From an uncultured Bacilli bacterium (GTDB lineage: Bacteria; Bacillota_I; Bacilli_A; RF39; UBA660), in assembly GCA_934085595.1 (NCBI GenBank), contig CAKOHK010000003.1:76486-140485 (forward strand): DNA of 64,000 nucleotides. The letters are read 5' to 3'. Position 1 is the stretch's first letter. Every line of letters begins with the position of its first letter. Under the pieces are notes generated by a model, which had not been told where the DNA came from, ran no database searches, and worked only from the letters and a program-made list of their open reading frames with translations. Shown here piece by piece: positions 8,784 to 17,068 of the stretch. The translations under genes and the position numbers were made by a program.

Positions 8784-8813
8784 ATTGTCATCTTTTGAGA
8801 TGACAATTTTTTA
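8784..8813 (+). terminator. second, stronger terminator after secG
   Basis: Perfect 10-bp stem ATTGTCATCT (8784-8793) / AGATGACAAT (8798-8807), loop TTTG, followed by T6. With the preceding hairpin it isolates the exporter cassette from upstream transcription. Confidence 0.85.
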
Positions 8814-8942
8814 TATTATTTAATTTTGTATTTGGTGGTTTTTGATTTTTGTTTTAAATATTAAGTTTATTTTCTTTTTTTTGGCGTTTGCATCTATTTT
8901 TTTAAAGTTATAGAATGTATTTAAGTTAGAAAGGAGTGATAG

Positions 8943-9038
8943 ATGATTGATATTGATTTTTTAGTTTTATTTAATTTTTGTAGAAGTCCAACTTTTAGTT
9001 TGATTTTTAGGAGAAGTAATGAAAAAGAATATTGAAAT
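8943..9038 (+). CDS. possible 31-residue leader peptide upstream of the exporter
   Basis: A short frame preceded by a good SD (AAAGGAGTG at about 8931-8939). It begins MIDIDFLVLFNFC, ends RRSNEKEY and overlaps the exporter start (9019) in another frame, so its translation could affect the exporter's. There is no double-glycine site, so it does not look like an exporter substrate. It may be a leader peptide or a chance frame; the SD is the main support. Confidence 0.35.
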
Positions 9039-11037
9039 TAAGCAAAAGGGTATTAGAGATTGTGCTAGTGCGTGTTTGCTTTCCATAATTAGATATTATG
9101 GTGGAGATGCTTCATATGATGAATTAACATTGCTTCTTAAAACTGATAAAAATGGTACTAATGCTTTTAATATTATTAAAGTAGCTTGCATGTTTGGTTT
9201 TGATGGTTATGGTATTAAGTGTACGTATGATAATATACAAAATTATAATTTACCATGTATCGTACATGTGCTTAGAAATAACTATTATCATTTTATGGTT
9301 TTGTATAAAATAGATAATAATTATACATTAATGGATCCTGCTTTTGGATTTATTAAGATTAGTCCTTTAGAGTTTGAAAAAATATACCTTGGTACTTTCA
9401 TTATTTTAAAGCCGGTAAAGAAAATAATATCTAGTAATTATTATAATACTTTTAGTAAATATATTTTTACTGTAATTAGAGGGTGTAAAATTGAAGTAAT
9501 TAATATTATTTTGTATTCTTTTATTTTTGGTATTTTATGTTTGATTAGTAGTTTATATTTAAAGTTTGTACTTAATATTTTAGATGTTAATAAACTAATT
9601 AAAGTTAGTTTTGTGTTTGTCACAATTATAATTGTTAAAAATATTATTAGTTTTATTAGAAGTAGATGTATAATTCTTTTTGATAAAAGAATTAGTTATA
9701 AGATTAATAAAGATATTATTAAACATGTTTTTAATCTTCCATATTTATTTTTTAAAAACAAGTCTTCTGGCGAAATTATGTATAGGCTTAATGATTTAAA
9801 CAATTTCAGAATACTAATATCTGATGTGGTTTCTAATGTTATTTTTAATATTATTATTTGTTTATTATGTATTGTTTTAATGTTTTATATTGATAGTAAA
9901 ATGTTTATTTTTGTAGTTATATTTACATTTATATATTTGTTAATAGAAGTTTTATTTAAGAATACATTTAGAAAATATGTCAATGAATATAAAAATAGTG
10001 TATCAGAGTATAATGTTAAACTTAATGAAATGGTAAATGGTTATGAAACTATTAATAATTTAAATATGTTAAATTATGCTAGTGAGAAACTTAATTATGT
10101 AAATTATAAATCCTTAAATAAACATTATAATCTTGATAGTTATATTAGTAATCAATCTTTTATTAAAAGTATGTGTATTGATTTAATTAATTTAGTTATT
10201 ATATTTTATGGTATTTTATATTTAGATGTTAGTAATTTAATATTATTTATTATTATTTTTGGTAACTATGTAGATTCAATTTATAGTGTGTTTTCTATTA
10301 TACCTAGAATGTATGAGTGTAAAAATCTATACGAAAGTATTAATGATTTATATATTGCTAGAGGTAGAGATGTTAGCTCTATGTTATGTAGTATATATGG
10401 TGATATTTGTGTTAGGGGGTTATCTTATAGTTATAATAGTGTATCGAGTGTTTTTAATAATATAAGTTTTGATATTAAGGTGGCTTCTAGAATATTATTT
10501 TTTGGTAAGTCTGGTTCTGGAAAGAGTACTTTGTTTAAAATAATGCTTAAATATATTTCTGATTACGATGGGAAAATATTTATAAATAATAATGATTTGA
10601 TTGATGTTCCCTATAGTGTTATAGGTAATTCGTTTACGTATGTTTCTCAAAATGAGTATTTATTTCATATGTCAATTAAAGACAATATTATGTTTTATAG
10701 AAATGTTAGCTTTGAAGATTATGAAAGAGTATTAGATATATGTAAACTAAGAGATTTTATTGCTAGTAAAACTTTTAAAGATGAACAAATAATAGAAGAT
10801 AATGGATTTAATGTTAGTGGCGGAGAAAAGCAAAAAGTTATTTTAGCTAGAGCTTTACTTAAAAATAGTAATTATATAATTCTTGATGAAGCTTTAAGTG
10901 AAGTACCTGTTTTTGAAGAGATTGAAATACTTAATAATATATTTAAATATTTTAAAAATAATACTATTATTTATTCTTCTCATAGAAGAGAGTTACTTGA
11001 TATCTTTGATAATGTTTATTATTTAGAAAGGAGTTAA
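9019..11037 (+). CDS. peptidase-containing ABC exporter (C39 family, bacteriocin/pheromone type)
   Basis: 672 residues in the order expected for a PCAT exporter. The C39 peptidase domain (1-~135) has Gln9, Cys15 in GIRDCASACL, His91 in YYHFMVLY and Asp106 in LMDPAFGF. The membrane domain spans ~155-430. The nucleotide-binding domain has Walker A GKSGSGKST (~496), signature VSGGEKQK (~598), Walker B YIILDEAL and an H-loop SSHRRE. Such proteins cut leader peptides after Gly-Gly and export the core peptide. Two genes with exactly such leaders follow at once. No accessory HlyD-like protein or immunity gene is visible nearby. Confidence 0.93.
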   Translation: MKKNIEIKQKGIRDCASACLLSIIRYYGGDASYDELTLLLKTDKNGTNAFNIIKVACMFGFDGYGIKCTYDNIQNYNLPCIVHVLRNNYYHFMVLYKIDNNYTLMDPAFGFIKISPLEFEKIYLGTFIILKPVKKIISSNYYNTFSKYIFTVIRGCKIEVINIILYSFIFGILCLISSLYLKFVLNILDVNKLIKVSFVFVTIIIVKNIISFIRSRCIILFDKRISYKINKDIIKHVFNLPYLFFKNKSSGEIMYRLNDLNNFRILISDVVSNVIFNIIICLLCIVLMFYIDSKMFIFVVIFTFIYLLIEVLFKNTFRKYVNEYKNSVSEYNVKLNEMVNGYETINNLNMLNYASEKLNYVNYKSLNKHYNLDSYISNQSFIKSMCIDLINLVIIFYGILYLDVSNLILFIIIFGNYVDSIYSVFSIIPRMYECKNLYESINDLYIARGRDVSSMLCSIYGDICVRGLSYSYNSVSSVFNNISFDIKVASRILFFGKSGSGKSTLFKIMLKYISDYDGKIFINNNDLIDVPYSVIGNSFTYVSQNEYLFHMSIKDNIMFYRNVSFEDYERVLDICKLRDFIASKTFKDEQIIEDNGFNVSGGEKQKVILARALLKNSNYIILDEALSEVPVFEEIEILNNIFKYFKNNTIIYSSHRRELLDIFDNVYYLERS

Positions 11038-11038
11038 T

Positions 11039-11170
11039 ATGAATAAAAAAGAACTACTTAATGTTTATGGTGGTGTATCTTATGGTGTTATAGGGGCTAT
11101 TGTGGGTTTTATTGTATTCATTATTGGTCTTGCTGATGGATATCAAAGGCCTAAAGCGTGTGATGAATAG
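11039..11170 (+). CDS. double-glycine leader peptide 1 (putative class II bacteriocin or pheromone precursor)
   Basis: 43 residues. The 12-residue leader MNKKELLNVYGG fits the consensus exactly at Glu(-8), Leu(-7), Val(-4), Gly(-2), Gly(-1). The 31-residue core starts VSYGVIGAIVGF and is a membrane-length hydrophobic helix containing GxxG and GxxxG motifs. It ends DGYQRPKACDE with a single Cys. SD AAAGGAG lies in the end of the exporter gene, and the ATG is one base after that gene's stop. The overall form resembles lactobin/cerein-type class II peptides. Function as toxin or signal is inferred only from leader, exporter and shape. Confidence 0.82.
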   Translation: MNKKELLNVYGGVSYGVIGAIVGFIVFIIGLADGYQRPKACDE

Positions 11171-11330
11171 AATAAGTCAAGATAGTATGAAATATATAGT
11201 TGGTGGTGCGATATCTGGCAGTGTTTTAAAAGCTTTTTATGATATATTTAAGTTTATTTATGACTTAGGTAGAAGTGCTGGTTCAGCTATAAGACGTAAT
11301 GATGAAAAGAATTATTGTAGTATTAAATAG
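11163..11330 (+). CDS. double-glycine leader peptide 2 (putative partner peptide)
   Basis: 55 residues from the ATG at 11163, which overlaps the end of peptide gene 1 by 8 bp. The 15-residue leader MNRISQDSMKYIVGG matches the consensus with Ile(-12), Ser(-11), Met(-7), Ile(-4) and Gly-Gly. The 40-residue core begins AISGSVLKAFYDIFKFIY, is amphipathic, has a GxxxG (GRSAG) and a basic tail with one Cys (NYCSIK). Overlapping paired genes with GxxxG motifs are the layout of two-peptide (class IIb) bacteriocins. A longer in-frame start at 11100 exists but would add a hydrophobic non-leader segment. Confidence 0.78.
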   Translation: MNRISQDSMKYIVGGAISGSVLKAFYDIFKFIYDLGRSAGSAIRRNDEKNYCSIK

Positions 11331-11353
11331 TATATTATTTAATAATATTTAAT

Positions 11354-11587
11354 ATGAACATATTAAATGAAATTAAAAATAAATATGAACTTTATATAAC
11401 TAATAGTGGCTTACATATTATTAATTATATAAAGATAATTGAAATAAATAATGATATGATAGGGGTTTTGGTCTATAAACATATATTGAATGTAAAAGGA
11501 AAAAATATACTTATTTCAAAAATGGATGAAAATGAAATGTTTATCAAAGGAAATATTAAAGGGATTGATTTTATAGATTATGATTAG
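11354..11587 (+). CDS. yqfC: sporulation protein YqfC (YabP/YqfC family)
   Basis: 77 residues, beta-rich, with the family pattern of a conserved NSGLHIINY (~17) and a central hydrophobic VLVYKHILNVKG strand. The gene overlaps yqfD by 8 bp, the same pairing as in Bacillus, where both are made in the mother cell under SigE. Only 23 bp separate it from the peptide gene upstream, and the ATG lacks a clear SD, so co-transcription with the peptide cassette is likely unless an internal promoter exists. Confidence 0.82.
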   Translation: MNILNEIKNKYELYITNSGLHIINYIKIIEINNDMIGVLVYKHILNVKGKNILISKMDENEMFIKGNIKGIDFIDYD

Positions 11588-12713
11588 GATAAAAGTATAT
11601 AATAATTCTATTAAGTTTATAAATTATTTAATTTATAATAATATTTGTTATTCTAACTTAGTTAAGTGTGATAAATGTTTTATTTTTGATATAAATTATG
11701 AAGATTTAAAATATTTTGAATGTTTTAAATATGATATAGTTAAATATTATGGGGTTAAAAATATAATTAATTTTATTTTATATAATAAGCTTGTTTTTGT
11801 GGGATTAATATTTGGTTTATTTATATTATTTTTGCTTAGTAATACTATATTTGATGTTAAAGTTAATGTTAATGATAATGAGCTTAGAAATAAAATTACA
11901 TATTCACTTAAAAAATATGATATAGAAAAATATAAGAAAAAGAAAGGTTATAGTGAACTACAGAATATAAAAGAAAATATATTAAAAGAAAATAATGAAA
12001 TACTAGAGTGGATGGAAATAGAAGAGAATGGGTGTAACTATAGTGTTAATATTACTCCTAGAGTTAAAGGCTCTTTAGATAATCAAAATAATGTATATCA
12101 AAATATAGTTGCTTCATCTGATGGATTAATACTTTATGTTAATGTAGAAAGTGGAATGATTGTTAAAGATAAAAATGATTATGTTAAAAAAGGTGATGTG
12201 ATTATAAGTGGTTCAATATATAAAGGTGATAAGTTTATAGGAAATACTATGGCTAAAGGAAAAGTATATGCTGAGGTGTGGTATACTTCTAAAGTTAGTG
12301 TTCCTTATAACTATACTGAGTATGTTAAGATGGGTAAAACTATTAATCATTATTATATAGATATATTTGGAAAAGAAATGACTTTAATTGGTAAATATGA
12401 TAGTGATAAAGTTTTTAGTCATAAAGAGTTACTAATTCATAAACCATATTTATTATTTGATTTATATAAAGAGACTAAAGAATTGTATGATTATGTTAAT
12501 GTTAAACTTGATAAGAAAAAAGCATATGATTTAGCACTAAGTAGAAGTGATGAAGAAATAAATAGAACTCTTAATGATGAAGAGTATATAATTAGTAAAA
12601 AAGTTTTGAAAAAAGAAGTATTTAGTAGTAAAATGGAAGTGGAAGTATTTTATAAAGTTTATAAAGATATAACTGGTACTTCTAGGATAGAAGAGGTTTT
12701 AAATGATTCATAG
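11580..12713 (+). CDS. yqfD: sporulation protein YqfD
   Basis: 377 residues, close to the family's ~390. A cytoplasmic N-terminal region (~1-75) precedes one membrane helix (~77-95, LVFVGLIFGLFILFLLS) and a large extracytoplasmic domain with the conserved MEIEENGCNYSVNITPRVKG and VASSDGLILYVNVESGMIV...GDVIISG stretches. YqfD is a mother-cell sporulation protein of unknown biochemical role. Overlaps yqfC at its start and the VanZ gene at its end. Confidence 0.88.
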   Translation: MIRIKVYNNSIKFINYLIYNNICYSNLVKCDKCFIFDINYEDLKYFECFKYDIVKYYGVKNIINFILYNKLVFVGLIFGLFILFLLSNTIFDVKVNVNDNELRNKITYSLKKYDIEKYKKKKGYSELQNIKENILKENNEILEWMEIEENGCNYSVNITPRVKGSLDNQNNVYQNIVASSDGLILYVNVESGMIVKDKNDYVKKGDVIISGSIYKGDKFIGNTMAKGKVYAEVWYTSKVSVPYNYTEYVKMGKTINHYYIDIFGKEMTLIGKYDSDKVFSHKELLIHKPYLLFDLYKETKELYDYVNVKLDKKKAYDLALSRSDEEINRTLNDEEYIISKKVLKKEVFSSKMEVEVFYKVYKDITGTSRIEEVLNDS

Positions 12714-13302
12714 TACTTTAAGACAAGTTGTTGATATTACATGGCCAACTTTGGTAATAGTGTTATCTATATTTATTATATTAAGAATAGCATATATTAC
12801 TAAGAGTGATAGGGGCTTTGTTTTACATGAAGAAATATTTGATTTATTGTTTGTAGCATATATACTTGTATTATATCAGCTTGTTACTAGTCAAGATATT
12901 GCTGGTGGAGGTACTAATTTAATGCCTTTTAGAGAAATACTAAGATATGATGTTGGCACGATTAATTTTAAGAAACAAGTTATTGGTAATATTGTTATGT
13001 TTATGCCTTTTGGTTATTTTGCTGGTAGTTATTGTAAGATTAAAAAGGTTAGTGGTATAGCTCTTATGTCTTTGCTTGTTAGTTTGATTATTGAAACTGT
13101 ACAACATTATATTGGAAGATGTTTTGATATTGATGATATAATACTTAATGTTTGTGGTGGGATATGTGGATTTTTAGTTTTAATTGCATTTAGAGCTATT
13201 GAGAAACATTTACCGGATTTTATGCAAAGAGATTGGTTTAAGAATGTAATTTGTATTATTATTTTAGCACTTATTGCATTTGGTATTATTAGATTTTATT
13301 AG
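12703..13302 (+). CDS. VanZ-family membrane protein
   Basis: 199 residues with about five membrane helices. The VanZ-like core is visible as NLMPFREI (~78), the GNIVMFMPFGYF block (~101) and ETVQHYIGRCFDIDDIILN (~131). The founding member modifies teicoplanin sensitivity; most relatives have no known function. It occupies the place that phoH and the HD-domain gene yqfF hold in Bacillus between yqfD and ybeY. Overlaps the end of yqfD by 11 bp. Confidence 0.85.
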   Translation: MIHSTLRQVVDITWPTLVIVLSIFIILRIAYITKSDRGFVLHEEIFDLLFVAYILVLYQLVTSQDIAGGGTNLMPFREILRYDVGTINFKKQVIGNIVMFMPFGYFAGSYCKIKKVSGIALMSLLVSLIIETVQHYIGRCFDIDDIILNVCGGICGFLVLIAFRAIEKHLPDFMQRDWFKNVICIIILALIAFGIIRFY

Positions 13303-13311
13303 GAGTAGTGT

Positions 13312-13752
13312 ATGGAAGATTATATATTTAATACTATAGATGAGGATATTGATTTTACTAATGTTGATAACATATGTAAGTTTGCATGTAAGAAACTTGA
13401 TATAATTAATCCTTTATTTAATATTATTATTGTTGATAAAGAAAAGATACAACAGATTAATAGAGATTATAGAAATAAGGATGCTGTTACTGATGTTATT
13501 TCTTTTGCTTTTGAAGAAGTGCCTGATGTTAAGTATGATAATTTAAGATTTTTAGGTGAGATTTATATTTGCTATGATAGATGTAAAGAGCAGGCTCTTG
13601 AGTATGGACATAGTATAGAGAGAGAACTATGTTATTTAAGTATACATGGACTTCTTCATTTACTTGGTTATGATCATATTAAAGAAGAAGATAAAGTTAT
13701 TATGAGAGCTTTAGAGGAGGAAATATTAAGTGAATATGATATCACGAGATGA
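13312..13752 (+). CDS. ybeY: endoribonuclease YbeY
   Basis: 146 residues. The zinc-binding signature is complete near the C-terminus: HGLLHLLGYDH (~116-126), with the upstream family stretch YRNKDAVTDVISF (~46) and FLGEIYI. YbeY takes part in 16S rRNA 3' end maturation and ribosome quality control. The end overlaps the dgkA start by 23 bp. Confidence 0.95.
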   Translation: MEDYIFNTIDEDIDFTNVDNICKFACKKLDIINPLFNIIIVDKEKIQQINRDYRNKDAVTDVISFAFEEVPDVKYDNLRFLGEIYICYDRCKEQALEYGHSIERELCYLSIHGLLHLLGYDHIKEEDKVIMRALEEEILSEYDITR

Positions 13753-14128
13753 GAGAAAAAGTGAAAAAGGAATTAAAAAGTTTATTAATAGTTTTAAGTA
13801 TCCTATTAGTGGACTTAGATATGCATATAAGAATGAACAAAATTTAGAAGTTGATATTGGTATAGCGGTTTTAGTCGTTATTCTTGGCTTTTTATTTAAA
13901 ATAAGTATTAGTGAGTGGGCTATTCTTACTATTACTGTAGGACTTGTAATATCATTTGAACTTATTAATACTGCTCTTGAAGCAGTTGTTGATTTGATTA
14001 CTGATAAATATCATCCTCTTGCTAAGGTAGCTAAAGATACATCTGCTGCTGCTGTGTTGATTCTTGCTATTGTATCTATTATTGAAGGTTTAATAATATT
14101 TTTGCCTAAGATAATTTCTTTATTTTAA
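13730..14128 (+). CDS. dgkA: undecaprenol/diacylglycerol kinase
   Basis: 132 residues. After a basic N-terminus come three membrane helices and the family signature ELINTALEAVVDLIT (~78-92), then the KVAKDTSAAAV segment. Gram-positive members phosphorylate undecaprenol to feed cell-wall lipid carrier recycling. The start is taken as GTG at 13730, about 9 nt after GAGGAGG; an ATG two codons later is the alternative. Confidence 0.92.
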   Translation: MNMISRDERKSEKGIKKFINSFKYPISGLRYAYKNEQNLEVDIGIAVLVVILGFLFKISISEWAILTITVGLVISFELINTALEAVVDLITDKYHPLAKVAKDTSAAAVLILAIVSIIEGLIIFLPKIISLF

Positions 14129-14142
14129 TGGAGGTGATAAAA

Positions 14143-15030
14143 ATGAAAAGTGGATTTGTTAGTATAATTGGTAGACCAAATACAGGTAAAAGTACTTTGA
14201 TTAATTCTTTGGTTGGTGAGAAAATAGCTATTATTTCTGATAAACCTCAGACAACTAGAAATCTTATTCAAGGAATATATAATGAAGATGATACTCAAAT
14301 AGTATTTGTAGATACTCCTGGTATACATAAACCTGTTGATAAAATGGGGCAAGCTCTTAATGGACAAACATATTATTCTATTAATGATGTTGATATAGTT
14401 TTACTTGTTGTTGATGCTTCTACTGCTTATGGTAAGGGAGATCAATATATTATAGATAAACTTAAATATGTTAAAAAACCTGTGTTTTTAATTCTTAATA
14501 AAATAGATAAACTAACTGATGAGAAGATACTACTTAAAATAAATGAATATAAAGATTTATATGAGTTTGCTGAGATTATTCCAATATCAGCACTTAAAAA
14601 TGATAATACAGATAGATTAATTAAAGTTCTTAAGACTTATTTACCTGATTCAATGAAATATTTTTATGGAGAAGAGAAAACTAGTAGTGACTTAGATTTT
14701 AGACTTGCTGAGATAGTTCGTGAGAAGATATTTTTACATACTGAAGATGAAGTTCCACATTCAATTTCTTGTACTCTTTCTTCTATATCAGAAGAAAATG
14801 ATATTGTATATGTATATGTCGATATTATTGTTGATAGAGATTCTCTTAAGAAAATTATTCTTGGTAGAAATGGAACAATGATAAAAACTATAGGAATTGA
14901 AGCAAGACTTGATATGGAAAAACTTCTTAATAAAAAAGTATATCTTGAACTATATTGTAAAACTCTTAAAAAATGGAGAGATAAAGAAAAATATATTAAA
15001 AATTTAGGATATATTGTAAAAGATGAATAA
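14143..15030 (+). CDS. era: GTPase Era
   Basis: 295 residues. G1 GRPNTGKST, the switch region with TTRN, G3 DTPGIH, G4 NKID and the C-terminal KH domain containing LGRNGTMIKTIG are all present. Era binds 16S rRNA in 30S assembly. The start at 14143 is preferred because GGAGGTG lies on the earlier in-frame ATG (14128) and is spaced correctly for 14143. Confidence 0.96.
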   Translation: MKSGFVSIIGRPNTGKSTLINSLVGEKIAIISDKPQTTRNLIQGIYNEDDTQIVFVDTPGIHKPVDKMGQALNGQTYYSINDVDIVLLVVDASTAYGKGDQYIIDKLKYVKKPVFLILNKIDKLTDEKILLKINEYKDLYEFAEIIPISALKNDNTDRLIKVLKTYLPDSMKYFYGEEKTSSDLDFRLAEIVREKIFLHTEDEVPHSISCTLSSISEENDIVYVYVDIIVDRDSLKKIILGRNGTMIKTIGIEARLDMEKLLNKKVYLELYCKTLKKWRDKEKYIKNLGYIVKDE

Positions 15031-15075
15031 TATTTTTAAATTTCCTACAATATAATGTTGTAAGGAGAAAAGAAT

Positions 15076-15156
15076 ATGAATAAAGATGAGGCGTGGAAAA
15101 AATTTAAGGAAACTGGTAAGATTGAATATTATTTAAAATATAAGAAAGGAAATTAG
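15076..15156 (+). CDS. yqzL: YqzL-family small protein
   Basis: Only 26 residues, starting MNKDEAWKKFKETGKIEYYL. It matches the YqzL pattern of a Trp near the start followed by F-x-x-T/S-G-x-[IV]-x-x-Y-L, and it sits between era and recO exactly as in Bacillus. Function unknown. AAGGAG SD 9 nt before the ATG. Confidence 0.8.
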   Translation: MNKDEAWKKFKETGKIEYYLKYKKGN

Positions 15157-15183
15157 CATAAAGGTATATCTTTATGCTTTTAC
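15155..15183 (+). terminator. terminator or attenuator between yqzL and recO
   Basis: AGCATAAAG (15155-15163), 6-nt loop, CTTTATGCT (15170-15178), then TTT. The stem starts inside the yqzL stop codon. Confidence 0.65.
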
Positions 15184-15190
15184 TTGAGTT

Positions 15191-15916
15191 ATGCAGGCAG
15201 TAAAGGTAGAGGGATTTGTTCTTAGTACTACACCCTTTAAAGAAAATAGTAGAATATTAAATATATTAACTAAAGAGTATGGGTTAATTGGAGTTATATC
15301 TAAAGGATGTAAGAAAATTAATAGTAAACTTAGATTACTTAGTGATAAGTTTTCTTATTGTAGTTTTGATATATATTATAAAGAAAATGCTCTTAGTACT
15401 TTGGTTGATGGAAGTGTTATTAATTATTGGGAAAATATTAGGAGTGATCTTAGTAAAATTAGTTATTTATCATATTTATCAGAACTTACTTTAGGTGTTT
15501 ATAGAGAAAGTGAAAGTTTAGAGATATATGATTTATTTATTAATGCGGTTCTTAAGATAGAAAATGGGTTATCTGCTAAAATTGTTGCTAATATTTTAGA
15601 ACTTCAATATTTAGATTATTTAGGTATAGGTCTTAATCTTGATTCTTGTACGTGTTGTGGGTCTTCTAAAATTGCTACTATTTCGTTATCTAAGGGTGGA
15701 TTTGTATGTAGCAATTGTATGAGTAATGAGCATATATATAATGATAAAGTTATTAAATTAATTAGGCTTTATAAATATGTGGATATATCTAAAATAAGTA
15801 GTTTAGATATTGATAGTGAAATAAGTAATACTATTGATGAAATAATTAATCAATATTATGATAGTTATTCTGGTATACATCCTTCTAGTAAGAAGTTTTT
15901 AAGGGAACTTGAGTAA
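15191..15916 (+). CDS. recO: DNA repair protein RecO
   Basis: 241 residues. An N-terminal OB fold begins VEGFVLSTTPFKENSRIL, and a helical C-terminal half carries a four-Cys zinc finger (CTCCGSS ... CSNC, ~154-180). RecO loads RecA on SSB-coated DNA in the RecFOR pathway. The SD is weak and overlaps the preceding hairpin, so its expression may depend on read-through past that hairpin. Confidence 0.93.
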   Translation: MQAVKVEGFVLSTTPFKENSRILNILTKEYGLIGVISKGCKKINSKLRLLSDKFSYCSFDIYYKENALSTLVDGSVINYWENIRSDLSKISYLSYLSELTLGVYRESESLEIYDLFINAVLKIENGLSAKIVANILELQYLDYLGIGLNLDSCTCCGSSKIATISLSKGGFVCSNCMSNEHIYNDKVIKLIRLYKYVDISKISSLDIDSEISNTIDEIINQYYDSYSGIHPSSKKFLRELE

Positions 15917-15982
15917 TAAAAGTTGATTTTATATATATAATTTAATATACGCCTTTTATAGGCGTAAAAAAATTGTTAAAAA

Positions 15983-16055
15983 TTAGCACTCAAGTATTGA
16001 CAATGCTAAAACATAATAATATAATATATGTAGCACTAAAGAAGAAGAGTGCTAA
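15983..16055 (+). promoter_or_regulatory. heat-shock promoter with two CIRCE elements
   Basis: CIRCE 1 has TTAGCACTC (15983-15991), a 9-nt spacer and CAATGCTAA (16001-16009; 7 of 9 to consensus). The promoter TTGACA (15997-16002), 17 nt, TATAAT (16020-16025) overlaps it. CIRCE 2 has GTAGCACTA (16030-16038) and a perfect GAGTGCTAA (16047-16055), with a spacer one base short. HrcA binding here would block transcription of hrcA-grpE-dnaK. Confidence 0.9.
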
Positions 16056-16066
16056 AGGAGGTATAT

Positions 16067-17068
16067 ATGATAGGTACAAGACAAAGAGAGATTCTAAAGA
16101 GTATTGTTGAAGAATATATTAAAACTGCTAGACCTGTTGGTAGTAAAGCATTATGCAAAAAGTTTAAGTGTAGTAGTGCTACTATCAGAAATGATATGGC
16201 AGCTTTAGAAGAAAATGGATATCTTGAAAAAACACATATATCTTCTGGTAGAGTTCCATCCGAGGAAGGCTATAGATATTATGTTGATAATTTAATGGAG
16301 GCTAAAAAAATTAGTGGTGAAGACATGGTTAAACTTCAAACTATATTTTCTAATAACGAACTTGATTTAAATGACGCTATTAGTAAGAGCTTGGAACTTA
16401 TTAGTGATATAACTAATTATACTTCTGTTATATTGGGAAAGGAATCTGCTTTAAATAAGCTTGAGAAAGTAGAAGTTATTCCTATTAATGATAGACAAGC
16501 AGTTGTTATATTAATTACTGATACGGGCCATGTTGAAAATAAAACTATTAATTTTGAGAGTGATGTACCACTTTCTGATATAGCTAAAACAACTGAATTA
16601 ATCAATAAAATATTAGTAGGTACATGTATAGATGATGTACCAAGTAAACTAGAGTTTGAAATAAAACCAGTAATTAGAAATTATATTAATAATTATGAAG
16701 TAGTTTACAATGCGTTTTACGATGCACTTTCTAACTTTACAAATGAAAAGAATGTAAAGTTTACAGGTAAGACTAATATATTAAAACAACCAGAGTTTGA
16801 TAAAGTCGATGATGTTAAAAACATTATTAGTAAGTTTGAAAGCAAAGATATGGTGAATAAAATTGAAGAGACTGATGATGAGGTTAAGGTATATATTGGT
16901 AAAGAGAGTGAGTTTGATGATAATGTCACTATCGTTAAAACTAAATATATAGCTGATGGTAGAGAGGGTACTATTGCGATTATAGGACCTAAGAGAATGG
17001 AATATGAAAGAGTTGTAAATATGCTTGAGTTTATTAAAGAGCATATCGAAAGGAGAAATAAGTCATGA
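16067..17068 (+). CDS. hrcA: heat-inducible transcription repressor HrcA
   Basis: 333 residues. N-terminal winged helix starts TRQREILKSIVEEYI with the SSATIRNDMAALE recognition region (~40), then the inserted dimerisation domain and a C-terminal GAF-like part. It represses chaperone genes through CIRCE, two copies of which lie directly upstream, so it is autoregulated. The ATG at 16067 follows AAAGGAGG; the GTG at 16049 lies upstream of that SD. Confidence 0.95.
   Translation: MIGTRQREILKSIVEEYIKTARPVGSKALCKKFKCSSATIRNDMAALEENGYLEKTHISSGRVPSEEGYRYYVDNLMEAKKISGEDMVKLQTIFSNNELDLNDAISKSLELISDITNYTSVILGKESALNKLEKVEVIPINDRQAVVILITDTGHVENKTINFESDVPLSDIAKTTELINKILVGTCIDDVPSKLEFEIKPVIRNYINNYEVVYNAFYDALSNFTNEKNVKFTGKTNILKQPEFDKVDDVKNIISKFESKDMVNKIEETDDEVKVYIGKESEFDDNVTIVKTKYIADGREGTIAIIGPKRMEYERVVNMLEFIKEHIERRNKS

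Noticed and set aside
11100..11162. A longer form of peptide 2 starting at 11100.
   Set aside because: It would place a hydrophobic stretch before the leader; the ATG at 11163 gives a leader that fits the double-glycine consensus.
15948..15966. TACGCC/GGCGTA hairpin after recO as an intrinsic terminator.
   Set aside because: It is followed by A residues, not T, on the plus strand, and by no T tract on the minus strand; at most a factor-dependent or stability hairpin.
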